In this document: piece after piece, positions 33,402 to 41,944 of the stretch | How positions within the stretch are numbered: position 1 is the stretch's first letter | How the letters are laid out: the number at the start of each line of letters is the position of its first letter | From: Endozoicomonas sp. G2_2 | GTDB lineage: Bacteria; Pseudomonadota; Gammaproteobacteria; Nevskiales; Salinisphaeraceae | Assembly: GCF_017744135.1 (NCBI RefSeq) | Contig: NZ_JAGHQU010000001.1 | Coordinates: 434,001-498,000, forward strand | Length of the DNA: 64,000 nt | Direction of reading: 5' to 3' | Translations under genes and position numbers: made by a program | The notes under the pieces: model-generated | Databases searched by the model: none | What the model was told of the DNA's origin: nothing | Seen by the model: the letters and a program-made list of their open reading frames with translations, nothing else

Positions 33402-34915
33402 AAGGCGTTGTCGCTGGAGGAACGGGCAAGCGGCACGGCCGGCGCGTCGATATCGGGGCGCGGGCCGCTTTCGATATCACCCGCAAGGGCACGATAGAGA
33501 TTGATGCGGTAGTCGAGCAGCTGACGGCGAGCGGTCAGGTATTCGACCTGCAGGTCCTGGCGCGTGAGCAGAGCGTCGAGTACGTCGAGGTAGTCGGTCG
33601 CGCCGCGCAGATAGCGCAGACGCAGGTTGTCGACGGTCTCGCGCGAAAGACGCAGCTGCTCGTCGAGACGTTCGAGGTAACGCTGCTGGCGGTATTCGTT
33701 GGTGAGCGCGTCCTCGGTCTCCTGCAACGCTTCGAGAAGCGTCTGCTGGTAGTCGGCGACCGCCTCGGCGACCACGGCCTCGGTGCGGTCGACCTCGGCC
33801 GCGCGCGAGCCGGCATCGAAGATCGGCTGGGTGATATTCGCGGCAAGCTGGGTAATCCAGTTGCTGAACAGCGCCGCCGAATCGGTGGTGGTCGACAGGC
33901 TGGCCGACAGCGACAGCTGCGGATACCGATCGGCCACGGCCACGGCCACGCGGCGATCCGCCGCGGCGAGCGCATAGAACTGCTGGCGGACATCCGGGCG
34001 GCGCATGAGCACGCCCGCCGGCACGCCGGTGTTGGGGATTGCGGGCAGGTCCACGAGCTCACCCTCGGGGGCGTTGAAATCGTTGGCCGGTACGCCCACC
34101 AGCGTGGCCAGTGCATTTTCCACCACGGCCGCGCTGGCCTGGGTCTGTTCGAACTGGCCGCGTACCGACTCGACGGCCTGACGCTGGCGCAGCACGTCGG
34201 CGGCCTGGGCCTGGCCGTGCGTGAAGGCATAGGTGGTCAGGTCGAGCACGTCGCGATTGGTCTGGATCTGGCTGCGCAGCAGCGCGATGCGTGCCTCGAG
34301 CTCCTGGAGCTGATACCAGTTGCTGGCGATATCGCCGGCCAGCGTGATTGCGGCGGCCTGCAGATCGGCCGCGCTGGCGCTGGCCTCGAACGCGGCAGCG
34401 TCACGCGCGTTGCGCAATCGCCCCCAGAGATCGAGCTCGTAGGCGGCCGAGAACTGGAACGTGCGCGTGTCGCTCCAGTTGCCGTTGTCCTGATCGATGC
34501 TGAACCCGTTGTTGCCGGTGGTAGTGGCGAGATCGGAGTCGCCGTTGGCGCGGCGAGTCGCGCTCTGCTCGAAGCTGGCGTCGACACTCGGGAACAGGTC
34601 GGCGCGCGCGCTGCCCAGCGTCGCCCGGGCCTGTTCGACCCGGGCATAGGCCGAAGCGAGGGTGAAATTGTGCGCCAGTGCACGGTTCACCAGATGGTCG
34701 AGTTCCGGATCGTCGAAGGCTTGCCACCAGTCGGCGCGCATGTCGGCGCTGCCGGTCTGGGCGAAGCGCGCCGGCATCTCGAACCGCGGCCGGGCGAGCT
34801 CGTTCAGCGGCGTCGTCGCGCAGCCGGCGGCGAGCAGTACAAGCGCGCTGGCGCATGCAACACGAACGACGCCGGCGCGTGTGCGCCGGCGTCGCGGGGC
34901 GAAGGTCTCGCGCAC
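33398..34915 (-). CDS. RND outer-membrane efflux lipoprotein (NodT family)
   Basis: A 505-residue TolC-like outer-membrane channel. The signal peptide ends in the lipobox LAAGC (Cys near residue 32), so it is lipid-anchored as in NodT/OprM. Two OEP repeats follow: PELDHLVNRALAHNFTLASAYARVEQARA (in part) near 70 and the second beginning near 280; conserved LDLWGRLRNARDAA near 163 and RRPDVRQQFYALAAADRRV (in part) near 310. The start is GTG, two bases after the stop of the EF-hand gene, indicating coupling. It forms the exit duct of the pump. Confidence 0.93.
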   Translation of the reverse strand: MRETFAPRRRRTRAGVVRVACASALVLLAAGCATTPLNELARPRFEMPARFAQTGSADMRADWWQAFDDPELDHLVNRALAHNFTLASAYARVEQARATLGSARADLFPSVDASFEQSATRRANGDSDLATTTGNNGFSIDQDNGNWSDTRTFQFSAAYELDLWGRLRNARDAAAFEASASAADLQAAAITLAGDIASNWYQLQELEARIALLRSQIQTNRDVLDLTTYAFTHGQAQAADVLRQRQAVESVRGQFEQTQASAAVVENALATLVGVPANDFNAPEGELVDLPAIPNTGVPAGVLMRRPDVRQQFYALAAADRRVAVAVADRYPQLSLSASLSTTTDSAALFSNWITQLAANITQPIFDAGSRAAEVDRTEAVVAEAVADYQQTLLEALQETEDALTNEYRQQRYLERLDEQLRLSRETVDNLRLRYLRGATDYLDVLDALLTRQDLQVEYLTARRQLLDYRINLYRALAGDIESGPRPDIDAPAVPLARSSSDNAL

Positions 34916-34917
34916 GT

Positions 34918-35451
34918 TTACTGTGCGTCCTTCATCTCTTCGCGGCGCTCATGGTGGCGCGCCATCGCGCTGTCCCACTCGGCCTTGGACACGCTGCCGT
35001 TGCCGTCGCTGTCCATGCGCTCGAGCATCTTGTCGTGGCGCTTGCTCTTGGCATGGTCGCGCTTGTCGCTCTTGGCATGGTCGCCGTGGCCCTTGTCGCC
35101 ATGATGCTTGCCGTGGTGTTTGCCGTGACGGGGCGGCTGGGCCTCGTCGGCATCGAGCGTGCCGTTCTCGTCGGCGTCCATATGCTTGAACATGCGCGCG
35201 GCGCGCTCCTCGGCCTTGGCCATGAACTCGTCCTTGTCGATCTGGCCGTCGCTGTTGGTGTCGGCGGCGTCGAAGCGCATTTTCGCCATGGTCTCGCGCA
35301 TGTTGGACAGTTCCTGCTGGCTTAGCTCGCCGTTTTTGTCGGCGTCGAGGGCGGTGAACATCTCGCCCTTGTCGTGCATGGGCTTGGCCTGGGCGGTCGT
35401 CATGCCGATCAGCCCGGCCGTGATCGCCGTCATCAGTACCCGATATTTCAT
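34918..35451 (-). CDS. Secreted EF-hand calcium-binding protein with His/Lys-rich linker
   Basis: A 177-residue exported protein. A signal peptide ends near AQA (residues about 1-22); four EF-hand loops follow with normal acidic pattern: DADKNGELSQQE, DTNSDGQIDKDE, DADENGTLDADE and DSDGNGSVSKAE. Between loops three and four lies a stretch rich in His, Lys, Asp and Gly (RHGKHHGKHHGDKGHGDHAK) that could bind metal. Start: an AGGAG six bases before the ATG at 35451 decides for this codon over ATG 35457. It is the first gene of the efflux operon, with two bases to the next start codon. Probably periplasmic; a calcium or metal sensing role for the pump is inference. Confidence 0.88.
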   Translation of the reverse strand: MKYRVLMTAITAGLIGMTTAQAKPMHDKGEMFTALDADKNGELSQQELSNMRETMAKMRFDAADTNSDGQIDKDEFMAKAEERAARMFKHMDADENGTLDADEAQPPRHGKHHGKHHGDKGHGDHAKSDKRDHAKSKRHDKMLERMDSDGNGSVSKAEWDSAMARHHERREEMKDAQ

Positions 35452-35522
35452 GGTCATCTCCTTTGAGGGGTGTCGTTCGTGGGCCGTTCGACCACACGTC
35501 GAGGGTTATTAACGCGCAGAAA

Positions 35523-35571
35523 TGTCGTGGAAATCTGTCGGCGGGCGACGATTTTGTCGCAAAGTGTGTCA
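35523..35571. promoter_or_regulatory. TGTCG direct repeats in the divergent efflux/two-component gap
   Basis: TGTCG occurs at 35523, 35536 and 35555, with TGTCA at 35567. Start spacings are 13, 19 and 12 bases, so two pairs about one helical turn apart. The site lies between the efflux operon and the two-component system. OmpR-type regulators bind tandem half-sites about ten to eleven bases apart; here they are somewhat wider. Candidate operator only. Confidence 0.35.
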
Positions 35572-35666
35572 GAGCGCGGTACGCGCCAGAATCCGATACA
35601 CACCCAGCCGAAACGCGGATGCGGCGCGCGTTATATTGACGCCGTCACCCGTGTAGGCACGCATTC

Positions 35667-36389
35667 ATGGCCGATCCCCAGCCGCATGTTCTCGTGGTCG
35701 ATGACCACCGCGACATCCGCGAATCGCTCACGCGGTATCTGCGTGATCACGGCTTTCGTCTGTCCGCGGCGCCGGATGCGGCGGCCGCACGGCGGGTGAT
35801 TCGCGACGGCGCGCCGGATCTGGTGGTGCTGGATATCATGATGCCCGGTGAGGACGGTCTGAGCCTGTGTCGCTGGCTGCGCGAAACCACGAACGTACCC
35901 GTGGTGCTGCTCACCGCAGTCGCCGACGAGACCGATCGCATCATCGGTCTGGAAATGGGCGCCGACGACTACGTCACCAAACCGTTTTCGCCGCGCGAAC
36001 TGCTGGCCCGCATTCGCGCCGTGCTGCGGCGGGCGAGCGCGCTGCCCGCGCAGCGCAACCAGCCCGAGAGCGCGGCCGTGTGTTTCGACCGCTGGACGTT
36101 CAATACCGCCCAGCAGGAACTCGTCGATGAGGATGGTGTGGCGGTGGCGCTGTCGACCGGCGAGTACCGGCTGCTGCTGGCGTTCGTGAATCATCCCAAC
36201 CATGTGCTTTCGCGCGAGCAGCTGCTCGATCTCACCCAGGGGCGCGATGCCGAGGTCTTCGACCGCAGTGTGGACAATCAGGTCAGCCGGCTGCGCCGCA
36301 AGATCGAGTCGGACCCGGCCAACCCCCGCCTGATCATGACCGTCTGGGGCGGCGGCTATCGTTTCACCGCCACCTGCGAGCCGGCCTGA
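35667..36389 (+). CDS. OmpR-family response regulator
   Basis: A 240-residue regulator: receiver (about residues 6-120) with VVDDHRD, phospho-Asp56 in VVLDIMMPGEDG, the switch residue in LLTAVAD and Lys in VTKPFSP; winged-helix DNA-binding domain (about 135-235) with LSTGEYRLLLAFVNHPNHVLSREQLL (in part) and DNQVSRLRRKIE. It overlaps the following kinase by one base. The divergent efflux operon is the likely target, judged from the usual arrangement of such systems. Confidence 0.94.
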   Translation: MADPQPHVLVVDDHRDIRESLTRYLRDHGFRLSAAPDAAAARRVIRDGAPDLVVLDIMMPGEDGLSLCRWLRETTNVPVVLLTAVADETDRIIGLEMGADDYVTKPFSPRELLARIRAVLRRASALPAQRNQPESAAVCFDRWTFNTAQQELVDEDGVAVALSTGEYRLLLAFVNHPNHVLSREQLLDLTQGRDAEVFDRSVDNQVSRLRRKIESDPANPRLIMTVWGGGYRFTATCEPA

Positions 36390-37738
36390 TGCGCCTCTGG
36401 CCGCGCAGTCTGTCGGGACGGATCGTGCTGCTCACGCTGCTGGCGCTCGTGGTGTCGCAGCTGGTGAGTTTTGCGATCTGGACACACGAACGCGATCGAT
36501 TTCTCGAACGCGTGATCGTCGGCAACATGAGCGAGAGCGTGGCCAGCGCCATACGCACCATCGACTTCGTGCCGATGGCCGATCGCGGGCAGGCACTCGC
36601 CGCGATGTCGACCGACGACCTGCGTTACCGGCTGGCGCCCGGCCCGGGGCGCGGGTTCACCAACGAGGACAACGACAACCGCGATCAGGCGCGCGGCTTC
36701 GAGCAGGAGTTCGCGCGCCGGGTCGGTGTGGATGTCGAGCGCGTACGGGTCGCGATCGGCCCCGGGCTGGCGCATGGGCCGAGCCGGCGCGCGGGCGATG
36801 CGCTGCGCGTGGCCGTGCAGCTCGACGATGGCGCCTGGCTGCGGGCGCGCCAGCGTCTGTTCGACCCGACCCGGCGCTGGGCGCGTTTTTCGCTGATCAC
36901 GCTGGTCGTCAGCGGTCTGTTGATGGCCGGCATCGTGATCGTGACCAGCCGGCGGATGACCCGGCCATTGCGCGATCTCGCGCGGGCTGCCGAGCGCTTC
37001 GGCCGGGGCGAAGCCGTGGCACCCTTGCCGGAGACGGGCGCCGAGGAAATCCGGCGTTCGGTCGCCGCCTTCAATCGCATGCGCGAACGCCTGGCCCGTT
37101 TCGTGGCCGAGCGCACCCGTATGGTTGCCGCCCTGGCGCACGATCTGCGCACGCCGATCACCGCGCTGCGTCTGCGCCTGGAGTTTCTGCCCGACGACGA
37201 CAATACTCGCGCCATGGCCGCCACGCTCGACGACATGGCCAACATGAGCGAGGCGTCGCTGACCTTCATGCGCGAGGAAGCGGCCAACGAAGCCACGCGC
37301 AACGTGGATCTGTCGGCACTGATCGATGCGCTCTGCGAGGATTACCGCGCCAGCGGGGCGACCGTAACCTTCGAACCCGAGACGCGTATCGCACTGGTCT
37401 GTCGCCCGGTCGCCATCCGGCGCGCACTGCGCAACATCATCGACAACGCGCTCGCCTATGGCGACGAAGCGCGCATCGTGCTGGCCGATGGCGACCAGGC
37501 GATCACGGTGGACATCGTCGATGCCGGACCGGGCATCAAGGAGGCGGACATGAAACGGGTGTTCGATCCGTTCGTGCGTCTGGAGTCGTCACGCAGCCGA
37601 GACACGGGCGGCACTGGCCTGGGGCTTTCGATCGCGCGTTCGGTCATCCAGGGCCACGGCGGCGAGATCGTGCTGATCAATCATCAAAAAGGCGGCCTGC
37701 GCGTTCAGATCCGCTTGCCGCGAGACGGGCTGGCCTGA
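36389..37738 (+). CDS. EnvZ-like sensor histidine kinase
   Basis: A 449-residue membrane kinase. Two membrane helices (about 11-31 and 170-190) bracket a periplasmic domain of about 135 residues; then HAMP (about 190-245), phosphoacceptor AALAHDLRTPITALRLRL with His251, and an HATPase domain with NIIDNALAYG, DAGPGI, FDPFVRLE and GGTGLGLSIARS. It is EnvZ/RstB-like. Its start codon overlaps the regulator stop. The periplasmic domain could sense a pump substrate or envelope state. Confidence 0.94.
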   Translation: MRLWPRSLSGRIVLLTLLALVVSQLVSFAIWTHERDRFLERVIVGNMSESVASAIRTIDFVPMADRGQALAAMSTDDLRYRLAPGPGRGFTNEDNDNRDQARGFEQEFARRVGVDVERVRVAIGPGLAHGPSRRAGDALRVAVQLDDGAWLRARQRLFDPTRRWARFSLITLVVSGLLMAGIVIVTSRRMTRPLRDLARAAERFGRGEAVAPLPETGAEEIRRSVAAFNRMRERLARFVAERTRMVAALAHDLRTPITALRLRLEFLPDDDNTRAMAATLDDMANMSEASLTFMREEAANEATRNVDLSALIDALCEDYRASGATVTFEPETRIALVCRPVAIRRALRNIIDNALAYGDEARIVLADGDQAITVDIVDAGPGIKEADMKRVFDPFVRLESSRSRDTGGTGLGLSIARSVIQGHGGEIVLINHQKGGLRVQIRLPRDGLA

Positions 37739-37897
37739 CCGCGGCTTGATTTGGCGGTCGATCGGCACCATCGATCGCTGCATGGCGCAGTAATCGTTGC
37801 GCCGAGCGTATCGATTTATTTCCCCGTTCGATCGTATCGCGCGGCGTACGACTCTCATCAAGACTGCGGCAGCAATGGCGCCGCGGAAGGAACCCAC

Positions 37898-38890
37898 ATG
37901 ACCCAGGCAATTCGTTTCCACGAGACCGGCGGCCCGGACGTGCTCAAGTTCGAGGACGTCGAGGTCGGCAACCCCTGCGAGGGTGAAGTACGCGTACGCG
38001 TCGAGGCGATCGGCCTCAATCGCGCCGAGGTGATGTTTCGCTACGGTGAGTATTTGGAAGACCCGAAGCTACCCGCGGGCCTCGGCTATGAGGGCGCGGG
38101 CGTCGTCGAGGCCGTCGGATCCGGCGTCGACGGTATCGCCGAAGGCGATGAAGTCAGCGTCATGCCGGCGTTCTCGATGAACGATTACCACTTCTATGCC
38201 GAACAGGCCGTTGTGCCGGCCTACGCGGTCACCCCGCGCCCGAATGGTCTGGATGCGGTGCAGGCATCGGCGGTTTGGATGCCGTATCTGACTGCCTATG
38301 GCGCGCTGGTGGATATCGGTGGCCTGTCGAAGGGTGAGGCCGTGCTCATCCCGGCGGCCTCCAGCAGTGTCGGTCTGGCAGCGATCCAGATCGCCAACCA
38401 TATCGGCGCGATCTCGATCGCGGCCACGCGCACCGCGGCCAAAGCGGACGCCCTACGCAAGGCGGGCGCGGCGTATGTGATCGTTACCGAAGAGCAGGAT
38501 CTGGCCGCCGAGGTGATGAGAATCACTGGTGACGCTGGCGCGCGCCTGGCCTTCGACCCCGTGGCCGGACCGATGGTCGATACCCTGGCCAACGCCATGG
38601 GCCCGGGCGGTACGATCTTCGAATACGGTGCGCTCAGCGGTGATGCCACGCCGTTCCCGCTGTTTGCCGCGCTCGGCAAGGGCCTGTCGGTCCGCGGCTA
38701 TACCCTGTTCGAAGTAATCGGCGACGCCGAGCGTCTGGAACGCGCCAAGGGCTTCATCTACGAGGGCGTTGAGGCCGGCGATCTGGTGCCTACCGTGGAT
38801 CGTACGTTCGACTTCGCCGAGATGGTCGACGCGCACAGGTATATGGAATCCAACCAGCAGCTCGGCAAGATTGTGGTGACGGTCGGTTAG
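37898..38890 (+). CDS. Zinc-independent quinone oxidoreductase-like MDR protein
   Basis: A 330-residue medium-chain dehydrogenase/reductase. The N-terminal GroES-like domain has GLGYEGAGVVEAVGSG near 66 and the Rossmann domain has AASSSVGLAAIQIANHIGA near 149, with VLIPAASSSVG replacing the common GASGGVG. The Cys/Asp ligands of structural zinc are absent, typical of NADPH:quinone reductase-like enzymes. ATG 37898 has GGAAGG seven bases before it. Substrate unknown. A monocistronic gene just after the two-component system. Confidence 0.87.
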   Translation: MTQAIRFHETGGPDVLKFEDVEVGNPCEGEVRVRVEAIGLNRAEVMFRYGEYLEDPKLPAGLGYEGAGVVEAVGSGVDGIAEGDEVSVMPAFSMNDYHFYAEQAVVPAYAVTPRPNGLDAVQASAVWMPYLTAYGALVDIGGLSKGEAVLIPAASSSVGLAAIQIANHIGAISIAATRTAAKADALRKAGAAYVIVTEEQDLAAEVMRITGDAGARLAFDPVAGPMVDTLANAMGPGGTIFEYGALSGDATPFPLFAALGKGLSVRGYTLFEVIGDAERLERAKGFIYEGVEAGDLVPTVDRTFDFAEMVDAHRYMESNQQLGKIVVTVG

Positions 38891-39089
38891 CCGGATCTCG
38901 CCCGCCCTACAGATCGCGTTGGTCGGCGGCTCGGTGCGGCCGGCATGGCAACGCCGAGGTTCGACGGGCCTGGCCGAAACGACGCCGGCACGGATTGCGT
39001 GGGCGTTTGTTCGAAGCCTCAAATAAATGCTTGCCTTTAGCGATGGGCGGCCGCATTTAACGCCTGTCAATCAAAGCCCGAGTGCGCTC

Positions 39090-39773
39090 ATGAAGATTCT
39101 GATGGTACTCACCTCGCACGACACGCTCGGCGATACCGGCAAGCCCACCGGGTTCTGGCTGGAGGAGTTCGCCGCGCCTTATTATGTGTTCGTCGACGGC
39201 GGTGCCGACGTGGTGCTGGCGTCTCCGGCCGGCGGGGCGCCGCCGCTGGATCCGGCCAGCGACGGCGACGACGCCCAGACCGACGCGACCCGGCGCTTCA
39301 AGGCCGATACAGCAGCCCGGCAGGCACTCGCGAATACGCACGAGCTCGCTGCGGTCTCTGGGCAGCGATTCGATGCGGTGTTCTATCCGGGCGGCCACGG
39401 CCCGCTCTGGGATCTCGCCGAAAATCGCGACTCCATCGCGCTGATCGAACGCAGCCATGCGCAGGGCACGCCGCTCGGGCTCGTTTGCCATGCGCCGGGC
39501 GTGCTGCGGCATGCAAAGAACGCCAGCGGCGGGCCGCTGGTGCACGGCTTGAAGGTGACCGGGTTCACCAACAGCGAGGAGCAGGCCGTGGGGCTGTCCG
39601 ATGTGGTGCCGTTCCGCGTCGAGGACATGCTGACCGACAACGGCGGCCAGTTCACCCGCGGCAAGGACTGGGCATCGCATGTGGCGATCGCGGGCAATCT
39701 GGTCACCGGCCAGAATCCGGCATCGTCCGCCGCGGCCGCGCGTATGCTGCTGAGTCAGCTGCAGCCGAAGTAG
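39090..39773 (+). CDS. DJ-1/PfpI family protein (Hsp31/glyoxalase III-like)
   Basis: A 227-residue type 1 glutamine-amidotransferase-like protein. Seen: FWLEEFAAPYY near residue 24 (conserved Glu), FYPGGHGPLWDLAE near 98, and the nucleophile elbow GLVCHAPGVL with Cys133 and a following His. Members include the stress chaperone/deglycase Hsp31 and fungal Hsp31-like glyoxalases. No amidotransferase partner is near, so this is a stand-alone stress or carbonyl-detoxification protein. ATG 39090 starts the fold. Confidence 0.88.
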   Translation: MKILMVLTSHDTLGDTGKPTGFWLEEFAAPYYVFVDGGADVVLASPAGGAPPLDPASDGDDAQTDATRRFKADTAARQALANTHELAAVSGQRFDAVFYPGGHGPLWDLAENRDSIALIERSHAQGTPLGLVCHAPGVLRHAKNASGGPLVHGLKVTGFTNSEEQAVGLSDVVPFRVEDMLTDNGGQFTRGKDWASHVAIAGNLVTGQNPASSAAAARMLLSQLQPK

Positions 39774-39850
39774 GCGCCCCCCCCCGCGCGCGTATTTGCA
39801 GCGCCTGAAAATCCGTTTGCGGCGCATGCGCCCGGCGTATACTCAAGCCA

Positions 39851-40324
39851 ATGGCAGCGCATGATGACTGTGTGATCCGGCCGGCGACTCTCGCCGACCT
39901 CGACGGCGTGCATGCGCTCGAAAAAGCCTGTTTCGATATCGACGCGCAAAGCCGCCGCAGCCTGCGCTATCTAGCCTCTCGCGCTCAGGCGGACTTTCTT
40001 GTCGCGCTCGATGGTGCGTGCATCGTCGCGGATGCGGTCGTGCTCTATCGCCGCAACAGCGGCGTCGCCCGCCTGTATTCGATCGCGGTCGGCGCGTCGG
40101 CACGCGGGCGCGGCGTGGCGAGCGCGCTGCTTCGCGAATGCGAGACGGGCGCGCAGCGGCGGGGATGTCGCGTAATGCGCGCCGAGGCGCGGCTGTCCAA
40201 CCTGGCATCGCGCGGTCTGTTCCAGCGCGCGGGCTATCGCGAAAACGCCAGCCTGCCAAGCTATTACGCGGGCCGCGATGGCCGGCGTGAAGACGGCGTG
40301 CGTCTGGAAAAACCTCTTACCTGA
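39851..40324 (+). CDS. GNAT family N-acetyltransferase
   Basis: A 157-residue GNAT protein. Conserved acetyl-CoA core: RLYSIAVGASARGRGVASALL (in part) near residues 74-94, with the R/Q-x-x-G-x-G/A loop ARGRGVA; then AEARLSNLASRGLFQRAGY near 119, a RimI-like pattern. It precedes the RimK-like ATP-grasp gene by 19 bases. This pairing, a GNAT protein followed by an ATP-grasp ligase with a RLAN-type N-terminus, recurs in bacteria, where the GNAT is often fused to a C39-like peptidase. That fusion is missing here. Substrate unknown. Confidence 0.87.
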   Translation: MAAHDDCVIRPATLADLDGVHALEKACFDIDAQSRRSLRYLASRAQADFLVALDGACIVADAVVLYRRNSGVARLYSIAVGASARGRGVASALLRECETGAQRRGCRVMRAEARLSNLASRGLFQRAGYRENASLPSYYAGRDGRREDGVRLEKPLT

Positions 40325-40343
40325 ACCCGAGAACACCGAGCCC

Positions 40344-41825
40344 ATGGCAGAACCGATCGTGGTCGTTGAATCGCTGCGCGACTGGAAGGCCCCGCTGCCC
40401 GCCATGCGACTGGTGCTGGCGGACGATTACCTGAGCGACCCGGCTTTTGCCGAGGCCGAGCTGCACGTGATCAATCTCTGCCGCAGCACCCGTTACCAAA
40501 GTCTGGGTTATTACTGTTCGTTGCTGGCCGAGGCGCGCGGCCATCGCGTGCTCGCATCCGTGGCCACGCTGCAGGATCTGTCGCGCAAGATTCTCTACGG
40601 CAGCGAGATTCCGGCGCTGGCCCAGTATCTCGATACGCTCGACGACGCCCAGCGCGCGGCCCTGCCGCGCGAGTTCAATGTGTATCTCGGCCAGTGCGCG
40701 GAACCGCTGCTTGCGCCGCTGGCACGTCGATTGTTCGAGCAGTTTGCCGTGCCGCTGCTGCATGTCGAACTACGCCACCGGCAGGGCCGTGTGGCGGTCG
40801 CGGGTCTGCGTACGCTGTCGATGCGGTCGCTCGAGGCCGACCAGGTGGATTTTCTGAGTCAGGCGCTGGAGGCGCACGTCGCCCAGGGCTGGCGCAGCGC
40901 ACGCAAGCGCCGCCCGGCGCGTTTCGATGTCGCCATGCTCGTGGACCCGGATGACCCGCAGCCGCCGTCGAACAACGAAGCGCTGGATAAATTCGTCGCG
41001 GCCGGGCGGCGACTCGGCCTTGAAGTGGAAACCGTTACCCGCCGCGACTTCGGCCGGCTGGCGGAGTTCGATGCGCTGTTCATTCGCGAAACCACGCGGC
41101 TGGGTCACCATACCTACGCGTTCTCGCGTCGTGCCGAGCGCGAAGGCCTGGTCGTCATGGACGACCCGACCTCGATTCTGCGATGCACCAACAAGGTCTA
41201 TCTCGCCGAATTGCTCACGCGCTACAAGGTGGCCGCGCCGAAGGCCTGTATCTTCGGCGAGCGCGAGGTCCACCGGCTGCCCGATCTGCTCGGTTTCCCG
41301 ATGGTGCTCAAGGCACCCGAAGGCGCGTTCTCGAAGGGCGTATTCAAGGCGGCCAATCACGCCGAACTGGTCGAGATCGCGGCACGTCTGCTGGACGACT
41401 CCGAGCTCGCGCTGGCCCAGGAGTTCATGCCCACCGAGTTCGACTGGCGGGTTGGCGTGCTTGGCGGAAAGGCGCTGTATGTGTGCCAGTACGCCATGGC
41501 GGGCGGGCACTGGCAGATCGTCAAGCACGGCGAGGACGGTGACTTCAGCGAGGGCGATTCGGCCACACTGGCCGTCGAGGATGCGCCGGCCGACGTGGTC
41601 GAGACCGCCGTGCGTGCCGCGAATCTGATCGGCGACGGTCTCTACGGCGTCGATCTCAAGCAGACGGCCGACGGCATTCGCGTGATCGAGGTCAACGACA
41701 ATCCGAGCATCGATGCCGGTATCGAGGACGCGGTGCTCGGTGATGCCCTGTATGACCGCATCATGGATGAATTCCTGCAGCGGCTGCGACGCCGCACCCG
41801 TAAACGCGCACGCCGCAGCGCCTAG
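40344..41825 (+). CDS. RimK-like ATP-grasp amidoligase with RLAN-type N-terminal domain
   Basis: A 493-residue protein. Residues 1-180 are an extra N-terminal domain (SDPAFAEAELHVINLCRSTRYQS and YYCSLLAEARGHRV, in part), matching the RimK-like ATP-grasp N-terminal (RLAN) type; residues about 290-480 are ATP-grasp, with FPMVLKAPEGAFSKGVFKA near 313, a metal/ATP site in VIEVNDNPSID near 456 and HGEDGDFS. ATP-grasp ligases of this class join amino acids to a peptide or small-molecule carboxylate. ATG 40344 gives the conserved start. Co-transcribed with the GNAT; product unknown. Confidence 0.87.
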   Translation: MAEPIVVVESLRDWKAPLPAMRLVLADDYLSDPAFAEAELHVINLCRSTRYQSLGYYCSLLAEARGHRVLASVATLQDLSRKILYGSEIPALAQYLDTLDDAQRAALPREFNVYLGQCAEPLLAPLARRLFEQFAVPLLHVELRHRQGRVAVAGLRTLSMRSLEADQVDFLSQALEAHVAQGWRSARKRRPARFDVAMLVDPDDPQPPSNNEALDKFVAAGRRLGLEVETVTRRDFGRLAEFDALFIRETTRLGHHTYAFSRRAEREGLVVMDDPTSILRCTNKVYLAELLTRYKVAAPKACIFGEREVHRLPDLLGFPMVLKAPEGAFSKGVFKAANHAELVEIAARLLDDSELALAQEFMPTEFDWRVGVLGGKALYVCQYAMAGGHWQIVKHGEDGDFSEGDSATLAVEDAPADVVETAVRAANLIGDGLYGVDLKQTADGIRVIEVNDNPSIDAGIEDAVLGDALYDRIMDEFLQRLRRRTRKRARRSA

Positions 41826-41867
41826 CGGCACGCCCGCAAGCGCTGCGCACCTTGCTCCACGGGGCTT

Positions 41868-41876
41868 TGTTATGAT
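41868..41876 (+). promoter_or_regulatory. Candidate extended -10 promoter for glcB
   Basis: TGTTATGAT matches TGnTATAAT with one mismatch, 68 bases before the glcB ATG. No good -35 is seen at 17 bases. Consensus match only. Confidence 0.35.
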
Positions 41877-41944
41877 GCGCGTCTGTTGAATCTGCGTAGC
41901 CGACGGCGAACGCGGCTGCGATTGGCACAAGTGAAAGGCGTTTT

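Noticed and set aside
39777-39785. Run of nine C after the DJ-1 family gene
   Set aside because: A homopolymer in non-coding DNA; no function suggested, and such runs are also sequencing-error prone.
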